A stretch of DNA of 64,000 nt from Candidatus Pelearchaeum maunauluense (GCA_030059675.1 JANVYQ010000005.1:1-64000); one strand, 5' to 3'; numbered from the stretch's first letter, positions 47,460-58,761 are shown. The notes: a model not told the origin generated them from the letters alone. Numbers and translations: made by a program.

Positions 47460-48542
47460 TTATCGCGTATATGCTGGCATTATCTCGTCTGCAAAGAATT
47501 GGAGAACTTCATAATCTATTCCAATAGGCATGACTATAAAGTGTCTAACTCCCGCTTCAGCTTCCATCCGTATTCTCCTGCTAACTTCGTCAGGCTTGCC
47601 TATAATGTAGCGCTGTACGACCTCGTCATAGGTTCGTTTAGACAGTTTCCTTAAACGCTCACGCGCGTCAAACTCGCTACCACTACGGCCTATGACAAAG
47701 ACAAAATTTTGATGTGCTATCATGAAATTCTTCAGACTCTTTCCATATTCGGGCAAGAGTGAATCCAGCATCTTAACATATTTCCTAATATCTGAGGGAT
47801 TTGTATCTGTTCTGGCTATCCAGCCATCCCCAAGCCTAGCGACACGCCTAAACACCCTTTCATCAACTATATCACGTGGCACGGCTTTTTCGAAATGAAT
47901 CCCATTTCCACCCCCAGCTATCAGTATTGGTGGACATGGCTGTTGTATTGGACGCGGCTCCAAGTAGAAGTCCTCAAGTCTCCAGAACTCTCCTGAATGA
48001 TTTACCCGCTTCTCAGTGAGAAGCCTGCGCAAAAGTAGTGTAGCTTCTTCAAATCTTCTAACTCTATCTTTATCGCTTACGTTTGAGGCAGCCAACTCTG
48101 CTTTATTCCATCCCTGACCAACCCCTACAATAAGTCTTCCTCCAGAAAGTCTGTCAAGACTAGCCACCTGCTTAGCGAACACCACGGGATTACGATACGT
48201 TATATTGATGACAGCAGTGCCTATACGAGCATTTTTAAGAAATGGAGTTATAGCCGCAAGCGTAGTCATAGGCTCGTACCAAGATGTATTATATGCCGGG
48301 GGCGCCACTCCCATAAGTCTATCCACATGCCAAAAATGAGAAAAGCCTAGCTGCTCAGCAAATGTAACGAAATCACGAAGCTCCTGTAGAGAAATGTAAC
48401 TATCTCCAAAACCACCACCGCAAAAGGTCGGTAAACTAACTCCAAAAGACAAAATATAATCTTGCTCTAATCTCCTATTATGCAAGGGTCTCATGTGATT
48501 TTCCGTGACCATGCTTAATTTATGGTTAAAGGCATACATCAA
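47460..48542 (-). CDS. LLM-class flavin/F420-dependent oxidoreductase
   Basis: FVTFAEQLGFSHFWHVDR; IGTAVINITYRNPVVFAKQVASLDRLSGGRLIVGVGQGW. Confidence 0.9.
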   Translation of the reverse strand: MMYAFNHKLSMVTENHMRPLHNRRLEQDYILSFGVSLPTFCGGGFGDSYISLQELRDFVTFAEQLGFSHFWHVDRLMGVAPPAYNTSWYEPMTTLAAITPFLKNARIGTAVINITYRNPVVFAKQVASLDRLSGGRLIVGVGQGWNKAELAASNVSDKDRVRRFEEATLLLRRLLTEKRVNHSGEFWRLEDFYLEPRPIQQPCPPILIAGGGNGIHFEKAVPRDIVDERVFRRVARLGDGWIARTDTNPSDIRKYVKMLDSLLPEYGKSLKNFMIAHQNFVFVIGRSGSEFDARERLRKLSKRTYDEVVQRYIIGKPDEVSRRIRMEAEAGVRHFIVMPIGIDYEVLQFFADEIMPAYTR

Positions 48543-48660
48543 TGCAAATCTATATAAAGATGCATATCTATTAGCTAAATGAAGTTACTATTGCATAATA
48601 ATGTATATTTTTGATCACATATAATTAAATAGTGTTTATGTGAGATAAGTCTTTTGGACA

Positions 48661-48892
48661 ATGTTCGAATTAAAAACTAATTTTCTAATTTAAAAAGGCG
48701 AGAACTTCTAAAGACTATCTCAGCTGGTGCTGCATATATTACATCGTAGGTAAAAATGCGGGTGGCACTGACATCGAAGTAGCGGAATATGAAAAGAAGA
48801 TAGATGAATTTCGTAGCAGTTCAATTGAAAAAGAGCTTGTTAAACCAATTGGGGTGGCATTAAGATGGGCAATAGATATTTGGGTTGGATAG
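48661..48892 (+). pseudogene. Remnant of the Tat-exported ferredoxin subunit (PsrB/TtrB-like) with the FeS domain deleted
   Basis: Frames stitched: MFELKTNF / SNLKRRELLKTISAGAA / YYIVGKNAGGTDIEVAEYEKKIDEFRSSSIEKELVKPIGVALRWAIDIWVG*. A twin-arginine signal is followed by a stop where the CxxC ferredoxin motifs would be expected. Confidence 0.5.
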
Positions 48893-50173
48893 TGTTCCTA
48901 ATAATCGTGACAGCAGCGACTAGTTATGGATGGTATGTTAGAGCTGTTGAAAATCTGAAAGTTACCGTGATGTCGCCTTCAATGACAAGCTGGGGTATGT
49001 GGATAGCTTTTTACATTTTCTTTGTAGGTCCTAGCGCAGGAGCATCTTTAGTTTCTTCTTTAGTATATGGCTTTAATATGAAACAGCTTGAAGATGTCGG
49101 GAGATATGCATTGATAATCGCTATACTCTCATTGGTTGGTGTATTCCTCAGCGTCTTACCTGATTTGGGTAGAATGGAGAGATTTTACAGACTATATACA
49201 GAACCTAACTTTAGATCATGGATGGCAATAGAAGCATGGATGTATTTGATATATAATCACATTATTTGCTGAACTTTACTTAGCATCGCGACAAGATATA
49301 ATTCAATTGAAAGCTACAACTAAAGGAATTAAAGGTGCACTTTATAGGATATTGTCTGCAGGAGCAAAAGAAGCATCTCTAGAGAGACATGCAAAAGATA
49401 TGAAGATAGTTCGTGTTCTCGCAATAGTTGGCATTCCTGTAGCAGCTATAGGTGTGCATGGTGGAACTGGAGCTATATTTGGTGTTGTAGGAAGCCGTCC
49501 TCTCTGGTACGGACCTTACACACCGATATATTTTGTCCCATCAGCTATGCTGAGTGGGGCAGCATTCTTACTAGCAATCTATATAATAACCAATAAATTA
49601 ATGGGAAGAGAGAAACTAAAAGAAACTATTAATATGCTCAAAAACGTAGTACTACTCCTACTCTTCTTAGAATGGTTCTTTATCTTCTGGGAAGCGATAG
49701 TATCATTATGGCCAACCTCACCTATTGAGGATATAGAAACTGCTTCAAGACTCTTATTCGGACCTTACTGGTATGTCTTTTGGGTAATAGAATTCCTAAT
49801 AGGATTCATAGTCCCGGCTGGGATTCTACTGGGCAGACGCGCCTCCAGAATTCCTGTATTAATGGTTATTGCAGGACTTTTGATAGTAATCGGGATAATT
49901 GGAATAAGATTTAACATAGTATTGCCTACACTTTCAGAAGCACCACTACCACATTTGCCAGCTGAATGGAATATAAAACAAATGCCTTGGAAACAAATCC
50001 CAGCATATCCAGGAACTGTCTTTGGATGGATACCCAACTATGGTGGAGGAGTTCCCTACTTCCCTTCTATATGGGAGATATTAGTACAGGCCTCCATAAT
50101 TACATTCTTGATATTATTGTATAGTTTGGCGGTTAAATTTGTCCCTCTTCAGGAGGTGGTGAGAAATGAATAA
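48865..50173 (+). pseudogene. NrfD/PsrC-like polytopic quinone-interacting membrane subunit with one frameshift near 49250
   Basis: SWGMWIAFYIFFVGPSAGASL; frame switch near IYNHIIC*/YIITLFAELYLASRQDIIQL; then GVHGGTGAIFGVVGSRPLWYGPYTPIYFVPSAMLSGAAFLLAIY. Confidence 0.8.
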
Positions 50174-53100
50174 GATAGATAGAAGAGAATTTGTAAAACT
50201 CGGTGCGGTGCTTGGAGCTTGTGCAATAGTGGGTACCCAAATAGCTTCAGCGCTGAACAAATTTGAAGAAATTAGTTTAGGTGCAATAGATAAAGAGCGT
50301 TATGGTGCTAATCCATTAGCCAAACCAGAATCAATAATATACTCAGTCTGTCTTCAATGCCATACTGCTTATCCAATAAAAAGTAAGACATTAGATGGAG
50401 TGTTAGTTAAGATAGAGGGAAACCCTTACTCGCCACAGAATTTACTGCCGCATTTACGATACGATACTTCACCAGAGCAAGCAGCCAAGATAGATGGTGT
50501 AATATGTCCCAAAGGACACGCTGGGATCGAGACATTATACGATCCGTATAGAATAAGAAGAGCATTGAAACGAGCTGGGCCACGCGGATCTAATAAATGG
50601 AAGGTGATAACATTTGAGCAAGCAATACAGGAGATTGTTGAAGGTGGGTATCTGTTCAAAGATATACCTGGTGAAGAAGATAGATATGTCCCTGGCTCGA
50701 AAGAATTATGGATATGGGGTTTAATACGTGAGAAAGGAGGAGATCCTTCAACAATCTCCGCGGGAATTAACGCCGATATAAAGGCCATAAATTCAACACC
50801 ATTGAACGAAAGAAAGAATGTCATCGACGAATTTAAGAGAAAATGGTCCTCAAGATTCGGAGAATTAGGTCTAAAGCTTGAGGGCATCTTCATAGATCCT
50901 GACCATCCAGACTTGGGTACAAAAGCTAACCAGCTTGTCTTCATGCCGGGCAGAATAGAGCATGGTCGGAAAGAATTCTCAAAGCGTTGGCTAATAGATT
51001 CATTTGGCTCGGTTAACTGGTATGAACATACTACGATATGCGAGCAGAGTCATCATATAGCCTATAAAATGATCTCGGGAAGGATCATATGAAACCCGAT
51101 ATAATCAAGAGTGAATTTATAATATTCTTTGGAACTGGAGGCTTTGAGGCGAACTTTGGACTAACAAATATGGCTGGAAAGATACTTCATCGCTTACATC
51201 TAGATCTTTTAAATTTGCGGTAGTAGATCCAAGACATTCAAAAACTGCCGCTAAAGCATGGAAATGGATTCCGATAAGACCTGGTACTGACGACGCGTTT
51301 GCACTTGGCATGATAAAATGGATTATTGAAAATAAACGATACGATCAAAAGTATCTGGAGAATGCTAACATGGCAGCAGCCAAGGAACTAGGTGAGCCAT
51401 CATTTACGAATGCTACGTATCTTGTTGGAGTAGATAACGGCAAGCTTCTGAGAGCCTCGGAAGTAGGGGTAGGTAGGGAAAATGGGTATGTAATAGTTGG
51501 GAAAGAAACTGGAGACCTTTTAGCTGTAGATCCAAATGATAAAGAGAATCTACTTCGTGGAGAGCTTCTTGCGTCTAGGAAATTAAAGCTTGTTACTGGA
51601 GAAACAATTGAAGTTAAAACAGGATTCCAACTACTTTCTGAAAGCGCGAACAGTAAATCATTAGAAGGATGGGCTGATATATGCGGCATTTCATCATCAG
51701 ACATCATATCACTTGCAGATGAGTTTACAAGGCATGGAAAACGAGCGATTGCAGAACTATATAGAGGTCCCGTCCAGCATACAAATGGATATTATAACGC
51801 ACAGGCTATAATAACGCTTAACCTATTGATTGGAAACATAGGCTGGAAGGGTGGGCTATCAAAAGGAGGTGGACATTGGCATGAAATGGGCGATAAACGT
51901 GATGGACCGTTTAACTTAAAGAAGCTTCATCTTGGCAAGATTAAGGCAGTAGGCGTTAAGCTGACCCGTGAGGGAAGTAAGTTCCAAGATTCTACTCTTG
52001 CATTAACTGAGAAGAAGCCGAAAAGACCATGGTATCCATTTACAAGTAACGTGTATCAAGAGATATTACCCGCAGCGGAGGCGGGCTACCCATATCCGAT
52101 AAAGGTTCTCTTTCTACATAAAGGAACACCAGTTTACTCAATACCAGGGAGCAACACACAACTTAAAATAATAAAAACCTAGAGAAAATTCCACTATTCA
52201 TCGCATGTGATATAGTAATTGGAGAGACATCCATGTACGCGGATTATATCTTCCCCGACTTATCTATATGGGAACGTTGGGGAACATCGCATATAACTCC
52301 GGATTTACAGACAAAAGCTAGTAAAGTTAGACAGCCAACAGTAAGCCCGCTTGTTGAGATAGTTAAAGTATTCGGTGAGGAGATGCCGATAAGCATGGAA
52401 ACTGTTATGCTCGCCATTGCTGAAAAATGCGACTACCTGGATATGGTGATGATGGATTTGGAGAGGGAATGCCATTCAAGAGAATGGAAGAATTTTATCT
52501 TAAGATGGTAGCAAACATAGCCGCTGGTGATAAAGTAGGTGAAGAAGTACCCCACGCAATGACAACGAGCTTGAAATCTTCAGAAAAGCCAGAAAACATC
52601 TACATCCGGGCATATATAATGAGGATAAATGGCACAGAGCTGTTATAGACGCTGAAGGAGTAGATTGGTGGAGAAAAGTAGTTTACATACTCAATAGAGG
52701 TGGGAGATTTGAAGACTATGAAAATGCATACAATGGAGAATATTTGAAACATAGATTTTCAGGTATGCTGAATTTATATGTAGAAAAGGTAGGTTCTTAC
52801 TATGATACATTTAGAGGAGAAAGGTTCAAAGGTATTCTATCGTACGAGCCTCCTACCGATTCTGCAGGAAACTTAATAGATGATAGTGATTATCCGTTAC
52901 ATCTAACAACTTATAAAGAAGTTACCGGAGGTCAGTCAAGAACACAGCCTAATTATTGGTTATTATCGGTAATGCCGTCAAATTATTTGATGATGAACGA
53001 AGAGACTGCACGTGAATTAGGATTACATAAAGGTGATAAGATAAAAATAGTATCGAAAAAATCCTGATGGTAGATGGTTAATAGGTTATGCAAACACGCC

Positions 53101-53380
53101 TGAAGGAGGAGAGTTTTTCGTTGAAGGAATAGTTAATCCTGTAAAAGGCATGACCAAGAACTTTATTGCTGTCTCATGGCACTTTGGACATTATGCTTAT
53201 GGTTCAAATGATGTGGAGATTGATGTTGTCGCCATTAAAGGTGATAAGCGTAGAGGGTTAGGATTATGTCCGAACGCTGTCCTACGCGTATACCCGGTTC
53301 TAAAGAATGTCTGTCTCACAGACCCTATAGGTGGAAGTGCTTCATTTTACGACACGAAAGTAAAAATAGTAAAAATTTAA
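50166..53380 (+). pseudogene. Tat-exported molybdopterin oxidoreductase catalytic subunit (TtrA/PsrA-like) broken by at least six frameshifts
   Basis: RREFVKLGAVLGACAIVGTQ Tat signal; SVCLQCHTAYPIKSKTLDG...VICPKGHAG; FKFAVVDPRHSKTAAKAWKWIPIRPGTDDAFALGMIKWIIEN; molybdopterin-dinucleotide C-terminal domain PNYWLLSVMPSNYLMMNEETARELGLHKGDKIKIVSKKS. Confidence 0.85.
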
Positions 53381-53531
53381 TGATTAATCTATTTTTGTTT
53401 TATCCACTTTATAGAGAATATATTTTTATTCTCAAATCTGGGTAATTGTAGTAAAATGACAATACTGCTTAATAATTGTAATTATAAAAAATTGATTGCC
53501 TTACAGACAAATGAATTAATTACGCATATCA

Positions 53532-53774
53532 TTATTGGATTCGCAGGAGCCAGGCTTGGTGGAAGAATGGATAGTTGAGCAGTTTCTTGGTGAGCCACTC
53601 AGCTTTTTGTTGTGTGCCTATTAACGTGAGTATTGCTGAGAGCCTTGCGCCGCTGTCTGTGCTTGCTATGGTAGCGCCCTCAAGCGAGAGTTGCCCCTGC
53701 TTGACCAGTAGCATCATCTTCGCTATCGCGTCAGGATTGTTGCTAAGCTGTACGTATATGAGAAACCTTGTCAT
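53532..53774 (-). CDS. ilvN: Short ACT-like protein, candidate acetolactate synthase regulatory subunit
   Basis: 80 aa; overlaps the 3' end of ilvB by 32 nt; FLIYVQLSNNPDAIAKMMLLVKQGQLSLEGATIAST resembles an ACT start. Confidence 0.5.
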   Translation of the reverse strand: MTRFLIYVQLSNNPDAIAKMMLLVKQGQLSLEGATIASTDSGARLSAILTLIGTQQKAEWLTKKLLNYPFFHQAWLLRIQ

Positions 53775-55485
53775 GCAGCTCCAACCCCGGTGGTAGTTTA
53801 ACCTCTGAGAGCCATTTGCCAGGTGGAACCATCGGAAAGACCATCTCCTCGCGGCCTATGGGGACGTCTATCGTTATGGCGGTGTTGCTGCGCACAGCTC
53901 TCTTGACGACGGTAGTCAGTTCCTCGTAGGAGTCAACCCTCACGGCTTCGACGCCGAAGGCTTCTGAGAGCTTTACTAGGTCTGTTTTGTCTGTGTAATC
54001 AACGTCCTTGAAGCGCTTCTGGTAGAACATATCCTGCCACTGCCTAACCATCCCCAGGGTTCTGTTGTCAAAGATTATCGTTATGATTGGTAGGTTGTAG
54101 TCGGCAATACATGCTAGTGTTTGGCATGTCATTAGGAAACTTCCGTCTCCATCTAGATTTACGACAGTTCTGTCTGGCGCTGCTGCTTTGGCTCCAAATG
54201 CCGCTGGTAGGCCGAAGCCCATGGTTCCGAGGCCGCAGCTACTAATGAAGCTGCTGGGAGTTCTAGACTTCCAGAAGAGTTGCGTCCACATCTGATGCTG
54301 CCCAACACCTGTGGTTACTATCGTGTCTGGTGGGAGTATGTTGTTGAGTAGTGAGATTACTTTCCACGAAGTCATTCGTGAGTTTCCTTCTTGGCTCATC
54401 ATGAATTCATCATAGGCCTCGCCTACCTCTTTAAACCGCCTTATGAGCGGGCTCTCTGGCCTTTTAGCCATAATATGCTTGATATAGTCTATCAGTTCGC
54501 GTAGTACTAGCTTCGCGTCTCCGTTGAGTGAGATTGTTGGTTTTACGTTCTTTCCTATTTCGCTGGAGTCTATGTCTATGTGGATTATCTTGCGGCCTCG
54601 CTCAAAGTCCTGTGCTGGTCCTATTGCTCTGTCTGAGAGTCTGGTTCCTACGCAGATTACTAGGTCTGACTCCATTATGGCTAGGTCTGCCTCTAAGCGG
54701 CCGTGCATTCCGACTACTCCTAAGACGAGTGGATGCGTCTCTGGGACTGATGATTTCCCAGGCGTTGTTGTTACTATTGGAGCGCCTATGAACTCGGCTA
54801 GCTCCAGAACCTCTTGTGTGGCGCCGCTGAAGAGGACTCCCCCGCCCGATAATATTACGGGTTTCTCCGCCTGGCTTATCGCCTTGGCTGCCTCCATTAT
54901 GCTATGCACGTCAGGCTCGCGTGGCCGTTGGTTGAAGAGCGGCTCAGGCATCACGTCCACATCGTCTTCCTCAATCTCTTCCTGCATAACGTCGCGGGGT
55001 ATGTCTAGCAGCGTAGGCCCAGGCCTGCCTGTCATGGCGACAGTGTAAGCGTTAACGAACTCCTGAACAAGGCGTCGCGAGTCTTTGACTGTCACGGCGT
55101 ATTTTATGTGGGGCAGGGTTAAGCCCACTATATCCGCCTCTTGGAAGGCGTCGGTTCCCATAAACGCCCTGACAACCTGCCCTGTTATGGCTAGAACTGG
55201 TATGCTGTCCATAGAGGCATCCACAAGCCCTGTTATGAGGTTCGTCGCCCCTGGGCCTGATGTCCCACTACATATTCCTGGCCTGTTCTTTATCCGTGCA
55301 TATCCCTCAGCCGCGTGAGCTGCTTGCTGCTCGTGGCGCATTAGGTAGCTGTTTATGTCAGCATCATAGAGAGCGTCGTAGAAGGGCATGTTAGCCCCTC
55401 CTGGTATGCCGAAGATTGTATCCACGCCCTTTCGTCGCATCTGCTTGATCAGTAGATCAACGCTCCTAGCCATCCCTATGACCAC
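53743..55485 (-). CDS. ilvB: Acetolactate synthase large subunit
   Basis: GVDTIFGIPGGANMPFYDAL; HEQQAAHAAEGYARIKNRPGICSGTSGPGATNLITGL; GDGSFLMTCQTLACIADYNLPIITIIFDN ThDP motif. Confidence 0.95.
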   Translation of the reverse strand: MVIGMARSVDLLIKQMRRKGVDTIFGIPGGANMPFYDALYDADINSYLMRHEQQAAHAAEGYARIKNRPGICSGTSGPGATNLITGLVDASMDSIPVLAITGQVVRAFMGTDAFQEADIVGLTLPHIKYAVTVKDSRRLVQEFVNAYTVAMTGRPGPTLLDIPRDVMQEEIEEDDVDVMPEPLFNQRPREPDVHSIMEAAKAISQAEKPVILSGGGVLFSGATQEVLELAEFIGAPIVTTTPGKSSVPETHPLVLGVVGMHGRLEADLAIMESDLVICVGTRLSDRAIGPAQDFERGRKIIHIDIDSSEIGKNVKPTISLNGDAKLVLRELIDYIKHIMAKRPESPLIRRFKEVGEAYDEFMMSQEGNSRMTSWKVISLLNNILPPDTIVTTGVGQHQMWTQLFWKSRTPSSFISSCGLGTMGFGLPAAFGAKAAAPDRTVVNLDGDGSFLMTCQTLACIADYNLPIITIIFDNRTLGMVRQWQDMFYQKRFKDVDYTDKTDLVKLSEAFGVEAVRVDSYEELTTVVKRAVRSNTAITIDVPIGREEMVFPMVPPGKWLSEVKLPPGLELHDKVSHIRTA

Positions 55486-57112
55486 TCTCCACCCTCATGT
55501 AGTTACTCTGGGAAAGCAACAACTGGTGAACCGCGCTCGCGACAGCGCTAGTAATAGCGGCTGCTGGGTCTTTATCCAAGCCGCGTCCAACGGTTTCCGT
55601 ATCCTTAATCCTTAGAATTACCTCAGCCTCCGCTGGGTGTCTCTCATCAAACATGCCTGAGAGAACTTTGTAATCAACCAACTGTACGTCGGCTATGCTT
55701 TCTACTGCTTTTAGCGCCGCCCTTAGGCTTGCCGTCACTGGGTTTGAGCCTGCGCCGCGGCCTGCGACTATCTCATGAGCTACTATAAGCTCGCAGGCTG
55801 CGTCGTATTCTCCATCCACCTTGCTTATGCTCAGCCTCCTAATGCTGGAGCGTTCTAGTGTCTGTTTTCCATAGACCTGCGTGGCTATTGAGAGCACGTC
55901 CTCCTCAGAGACCCTGCCTCCAGAGTCGCCTATCTCCTTGATTCGCGCGAGTATCTTGCGTAGCTTCTCCCGCTCTACCGTGAAGCCATACTCCTTGAGC
56001 AGGGCTTCTACGCCATGAGCTCCCGAATGCTTTCCAAATACTATCCTACGCCGCCTGCCGAAGGATTCTGGCATTACGGGCTCGTAGGTATGCGGGCTTC
56101 CGAGTATCCCATGAACGTGTATCCCGCTCTCGTGGGAGAAGGCATTATCCCCTACTATCGCCTTGTTCTTGGGGACTATGATGCCTGTGAGCTTCTCGAC
56201 GAGGCGGGATGTCTTGTATAGGTTTTCCAACCTGATATTCGTCTTCACGCCATAGAGGAAGTTGAGCGCAGAGACTATCTCCTCTAGGCTAGCGTTGCCA
56301 GCGCGCTCACCTATGCCGTTGATTGTGGCATGTATTATCTCGGCGCCAGCCTCCACGCCCGCGAGCGAGTTAGCTACAGCCAGGCCGAAATCATCATGAC
56401 AGTGGACGCTTACTGGGACCTTCACGTTCTCCTTAGTGAGCCTAACTAGGTAGCGCATAGCGTAGGGGAGCGCTGTTCCAACCGTGTCAGGAATGTCTAT
56501 ACTATCGGCACCTGCTTTTTCAACCTCCCTAAAGACACGCATCAGGAAAGAAGGCTCTGTCCGCGTGGCGTCTTCAGCGGAGAAATGGACAGTAACCCCA
56601 TGCTCCTTGGCGTACTCCACCATGCTCCGCGCCTTCTCCAGCGCCTCTTCACGGGTAAGCCGTAGCTTATGTTTCAAATGAATGTCTGAGGTCGCTATGA
56701 AGACATGTATCCAATCCACGTCAGCGTTTAGCGCTGCGTCTATGTCCATCTTCTCCGCACGCGCAAGAGCGCATATCTTGGCCTTCAGCTTCATGTTGGC
56801 GATGGTCTTGACAGCCTCCGCCTCGCCCTTAGAGACCAACGGAAAACCAGCCTCAATAATATCAACACCCAACTCATCAAGAGCCTCAGCAACCCTAATC
56901 TTGTCTTCAGGCTTCAACGCAGCGCCAGGCGTCTGCTCACCATCACGCAGCGTAGTGTCGAAGATATACACCCTCTCAGGAAGAAGATACTCTCTCTGGA
57001 GAAGATTCTTCCAGGCCATAAAATCACCTCTAGAGAATAATGAGTTTGAGGAGGAGACGGCCCTGAAGAAGGCTACTAGCATTTTCCAAATCGCGGCGAG
57101 CCGTTGGGCCAT
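55466..57112 (-). CDS. leuA: 2-isopropylmalate synthase
   Basis: TTLRDGEQTPGAAL; SVHCHDDFGLAVANSLAGVEAGAEIIHATINGIGERAGNASLEE; C-terminal regulatory-type domain present. The start is probably the internal Met before AWKNLLQREYLLPERVYIFDTTLRDG. Confidence 0.94.
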   Translation of the reverse strand: MAQRLAAIWKMLVAFFRAVSSSNSLFSRGDFMAWKNLLQREYLLPERVYIFDTTLRDGEQTPGAALKPEDKIRVAEALDELGVDIIEAGFPLVSKGEAEAVKTIANMKLKAKICALARAEKMDIDAALNADVDWIHVFIATSDIHLKHKLRLTREEALEKARSMVEYAKEHGVTVHFSAEDATRTEPSFLMRVFREVEKAGADSIDIPDTVGTALPYAMRYLVRLTKENVKVPVSVHCHDDFGLAVANSLAGVEAGAEIIHATINGIGERAGNASLEEIVSALNFLYGVKTNIRLENLYKTSRLVEKLTGIIVPKNKAIVGDNAFSHESGIHVHGILGSPHTYEPVMPESFGRRRRIVFGKHSGAHGVEALLKEYGFTVEREKLRKILARIKEIGDSGGRVSEEDVLSIATQVYGKQTLERSSIRRLSISKVDGEYDAACELIVAHEIVAGRGAGSNPVTASLRAALKAVESIADVQLVDYKVLSGMFDERHPAEAEVILRIKDTETVGRGLDKDPAAAITSAVASAVHQLLLSQSNYMRVESGHRDG

Positions 57113-57198
57113 TTACCGAGCGCGGTGAAGCAATAATCCCACCCTCAGACTTGTAATCCCTAACGCTGTACAGAGCTATATAAGCATTGACGAGTTCT

Positions 57199-58761
57199 TC
57201 ATAGAGGGATGTTGCCGTGCTTCTTTGCTGGTCTGAATTCTTCTTTGTCGCGTAGCATGTCTAGGGCTTTTATGAGCTTGATGCGCGTCTCAGATGGTTC
57301 TATGACCTCATCTACCAAGCCCCGCTCGGCAGCCACATAGGGGTTGGCGAACTTTCTGCGATACTCCGCGGCCAGCTCACGCCGCTTGGCCTCTGGGTCT
57401 TGCGCAGAAGCTACCTCTTTCCTGAAGATTATGTTGATAGCTCCTTCGGGGCCCATAACCGCTATCTCGGCGGTTGGCCAGGCTAGGTTTATGTCTGCTC
57501 GCGAGTATTTGGAGCCCATGGCGCAGTAGGCGCCTCCATAGGCTTTACGTATGTTGACCGTTATCTTCGGGACTGTTGCTTCGCAGTATGCGTAGAGGAG
57601 CTTGCTTCCGTGCCTGATTATCCCGCCGTGCTCCTGCTCTATTCCTGGCATGTATCCTGGGACATCTACAAATGTGATTATTGGTATGTTGAAGCAGTCG
57701 CAGAATCTTATGAAGCGCGCGGCCTTATCGCTGGAGTTTATGTCCAGCACACCCGCCATGTGGAGCGGCTGGTTGGCCACAACTCCAACAGTATTCCCAT
57801 CAAGCCTACCAAAGCCCACAATAATGTTTTGCGCCCAGCCCGCGTGAACCTCCATAAAATCACCATCATCCAAGACCTCTAGGATTATCTGCTTCATGTC
57901 ATATGGCTTATACGGGTCTTCTGGAACTATGCTTTCTATTCCATCAAGCCTCCTGTCTGGCCTATCCTGCGGCTCCACGCGCGGAGGTAGCTCGCTGTTG
58001 TTGGACGGCAGGTAGGAGAGGAGGCGTCTAATCATCATTAGGCACTCCTCATCATCGGCCGCGGTGAAGTGCGCTACGCCGCTAATTTCAGCATGAACAT
58101 GAGCGCCTCCCAGCTCCTCAAACGACACCTCCTGCCCCAACGCTGCTTTCACCACATCAGGGCCTGTAACGAACATCGTGGCGGTTTTCTCCACCATGAA
58201 GATGAAGTCCGTCATGGCTGGGCTGTATACCGCACCGCCAGCGCATGGGCCCATTATGGCTGAAATCTGTGGAATTACGCCTGAGGCTAGTGTGTTTCTG
58301 AAGAATATCTCGCTATACGCGGCGAGGCTTGCTATCCCCTCCTGTATCCTCGCTCCTCCAGAGTCGTTTAGCCCTATGACGGGAGCGCCTGTCTTTAGGG
58401 CTAGGTCCATTATCTTACAGACCTTCTTCCCGAAGACCTCGCCTAGCGAGCCGCCCATCACCGTGAAGTCATGCGAGAAGACGAATACCGTTCTCCCATC
58501 TATCTTACCATATCCCGTAACTACTCCATCGCCGAGGTAGCGTCTCTCGGCCATGCCGAACTCAGTAGCCCTATGGACTGCGAACTTGTCAATCTCAACG
58601 AAGCTACCAGGGTCTAGGAGTATGTCCAGCCTTTCGCGGGCTGTGAGCTTCCCCTTAGCGTGCTGCTCCTCAATCTTCTTCACTCCTCCTCCAAGCTCCG
58701 CTTCGCGATTCATCTTGCGGAGACGTTCCAGCAGGTCTTCATGGAGCATGACGGCCAACAT
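57199..58761 (-). CDS. Acetyl/propionyl-CoA carboxylase carboxyltransferase subunit
   Basis: KLTARERLDILLDPGSFVEID; GVVTGYGKIDGRTVFVFSHDFTVMGGSLGE; KAYGGAYCAMGSK. Confidence 0.95.
   Translation of the reverse strand: MLAVMLHEDLLERLRKMNREAELGGGVKKIEEQHAKGKLTARERLDILLDPGSFVEIDKFAVHRATEFGMAERRYLGDGVVTGYGKIDGRTVFVFSHDFTVMGGSLGEVFGKKVCKIMDLALKTGAPVIGLNDSGGARIQEGIASLAAYSEIFFRNTLASGVIPQISAIMGPCAGGAVYSPAMTDFIFMVEKTATMFVTGPDVVKAALGQEVSFEELGGAHVHAEISGVAHFTAADDEECLMMIRRLLSYLPSNNSELPPRVEPQDRPDRRLDGIESIVPEDPYKPYDMKQIILEVLDDGDFMEVHAGWAQNIIVGFGRLDGNTVGVVANQPLHMAGVLDINSSDKAARFIRFCDCFNIPIITFVDVPGYMPGIEQEHGGIIRHGSKLLYAYCEATVPKITVNIRKAYGGAYCAMGSKYSRADINLAWPTAEIAVMGPEGAINIIFRKEVASAQDPEAKRRELAAEYRRKFANPYVAAERGLVDEVIEPSETRIKLIKALDMLRDKEEFRPAKKHGNIPL

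Noticed and set aside
50166-53380. Programmed frameshifting in the reductase
   Set aside because: At least six shifts in one gene plus loss of the ferredoxin domain fit decay or errors far better than recoding.
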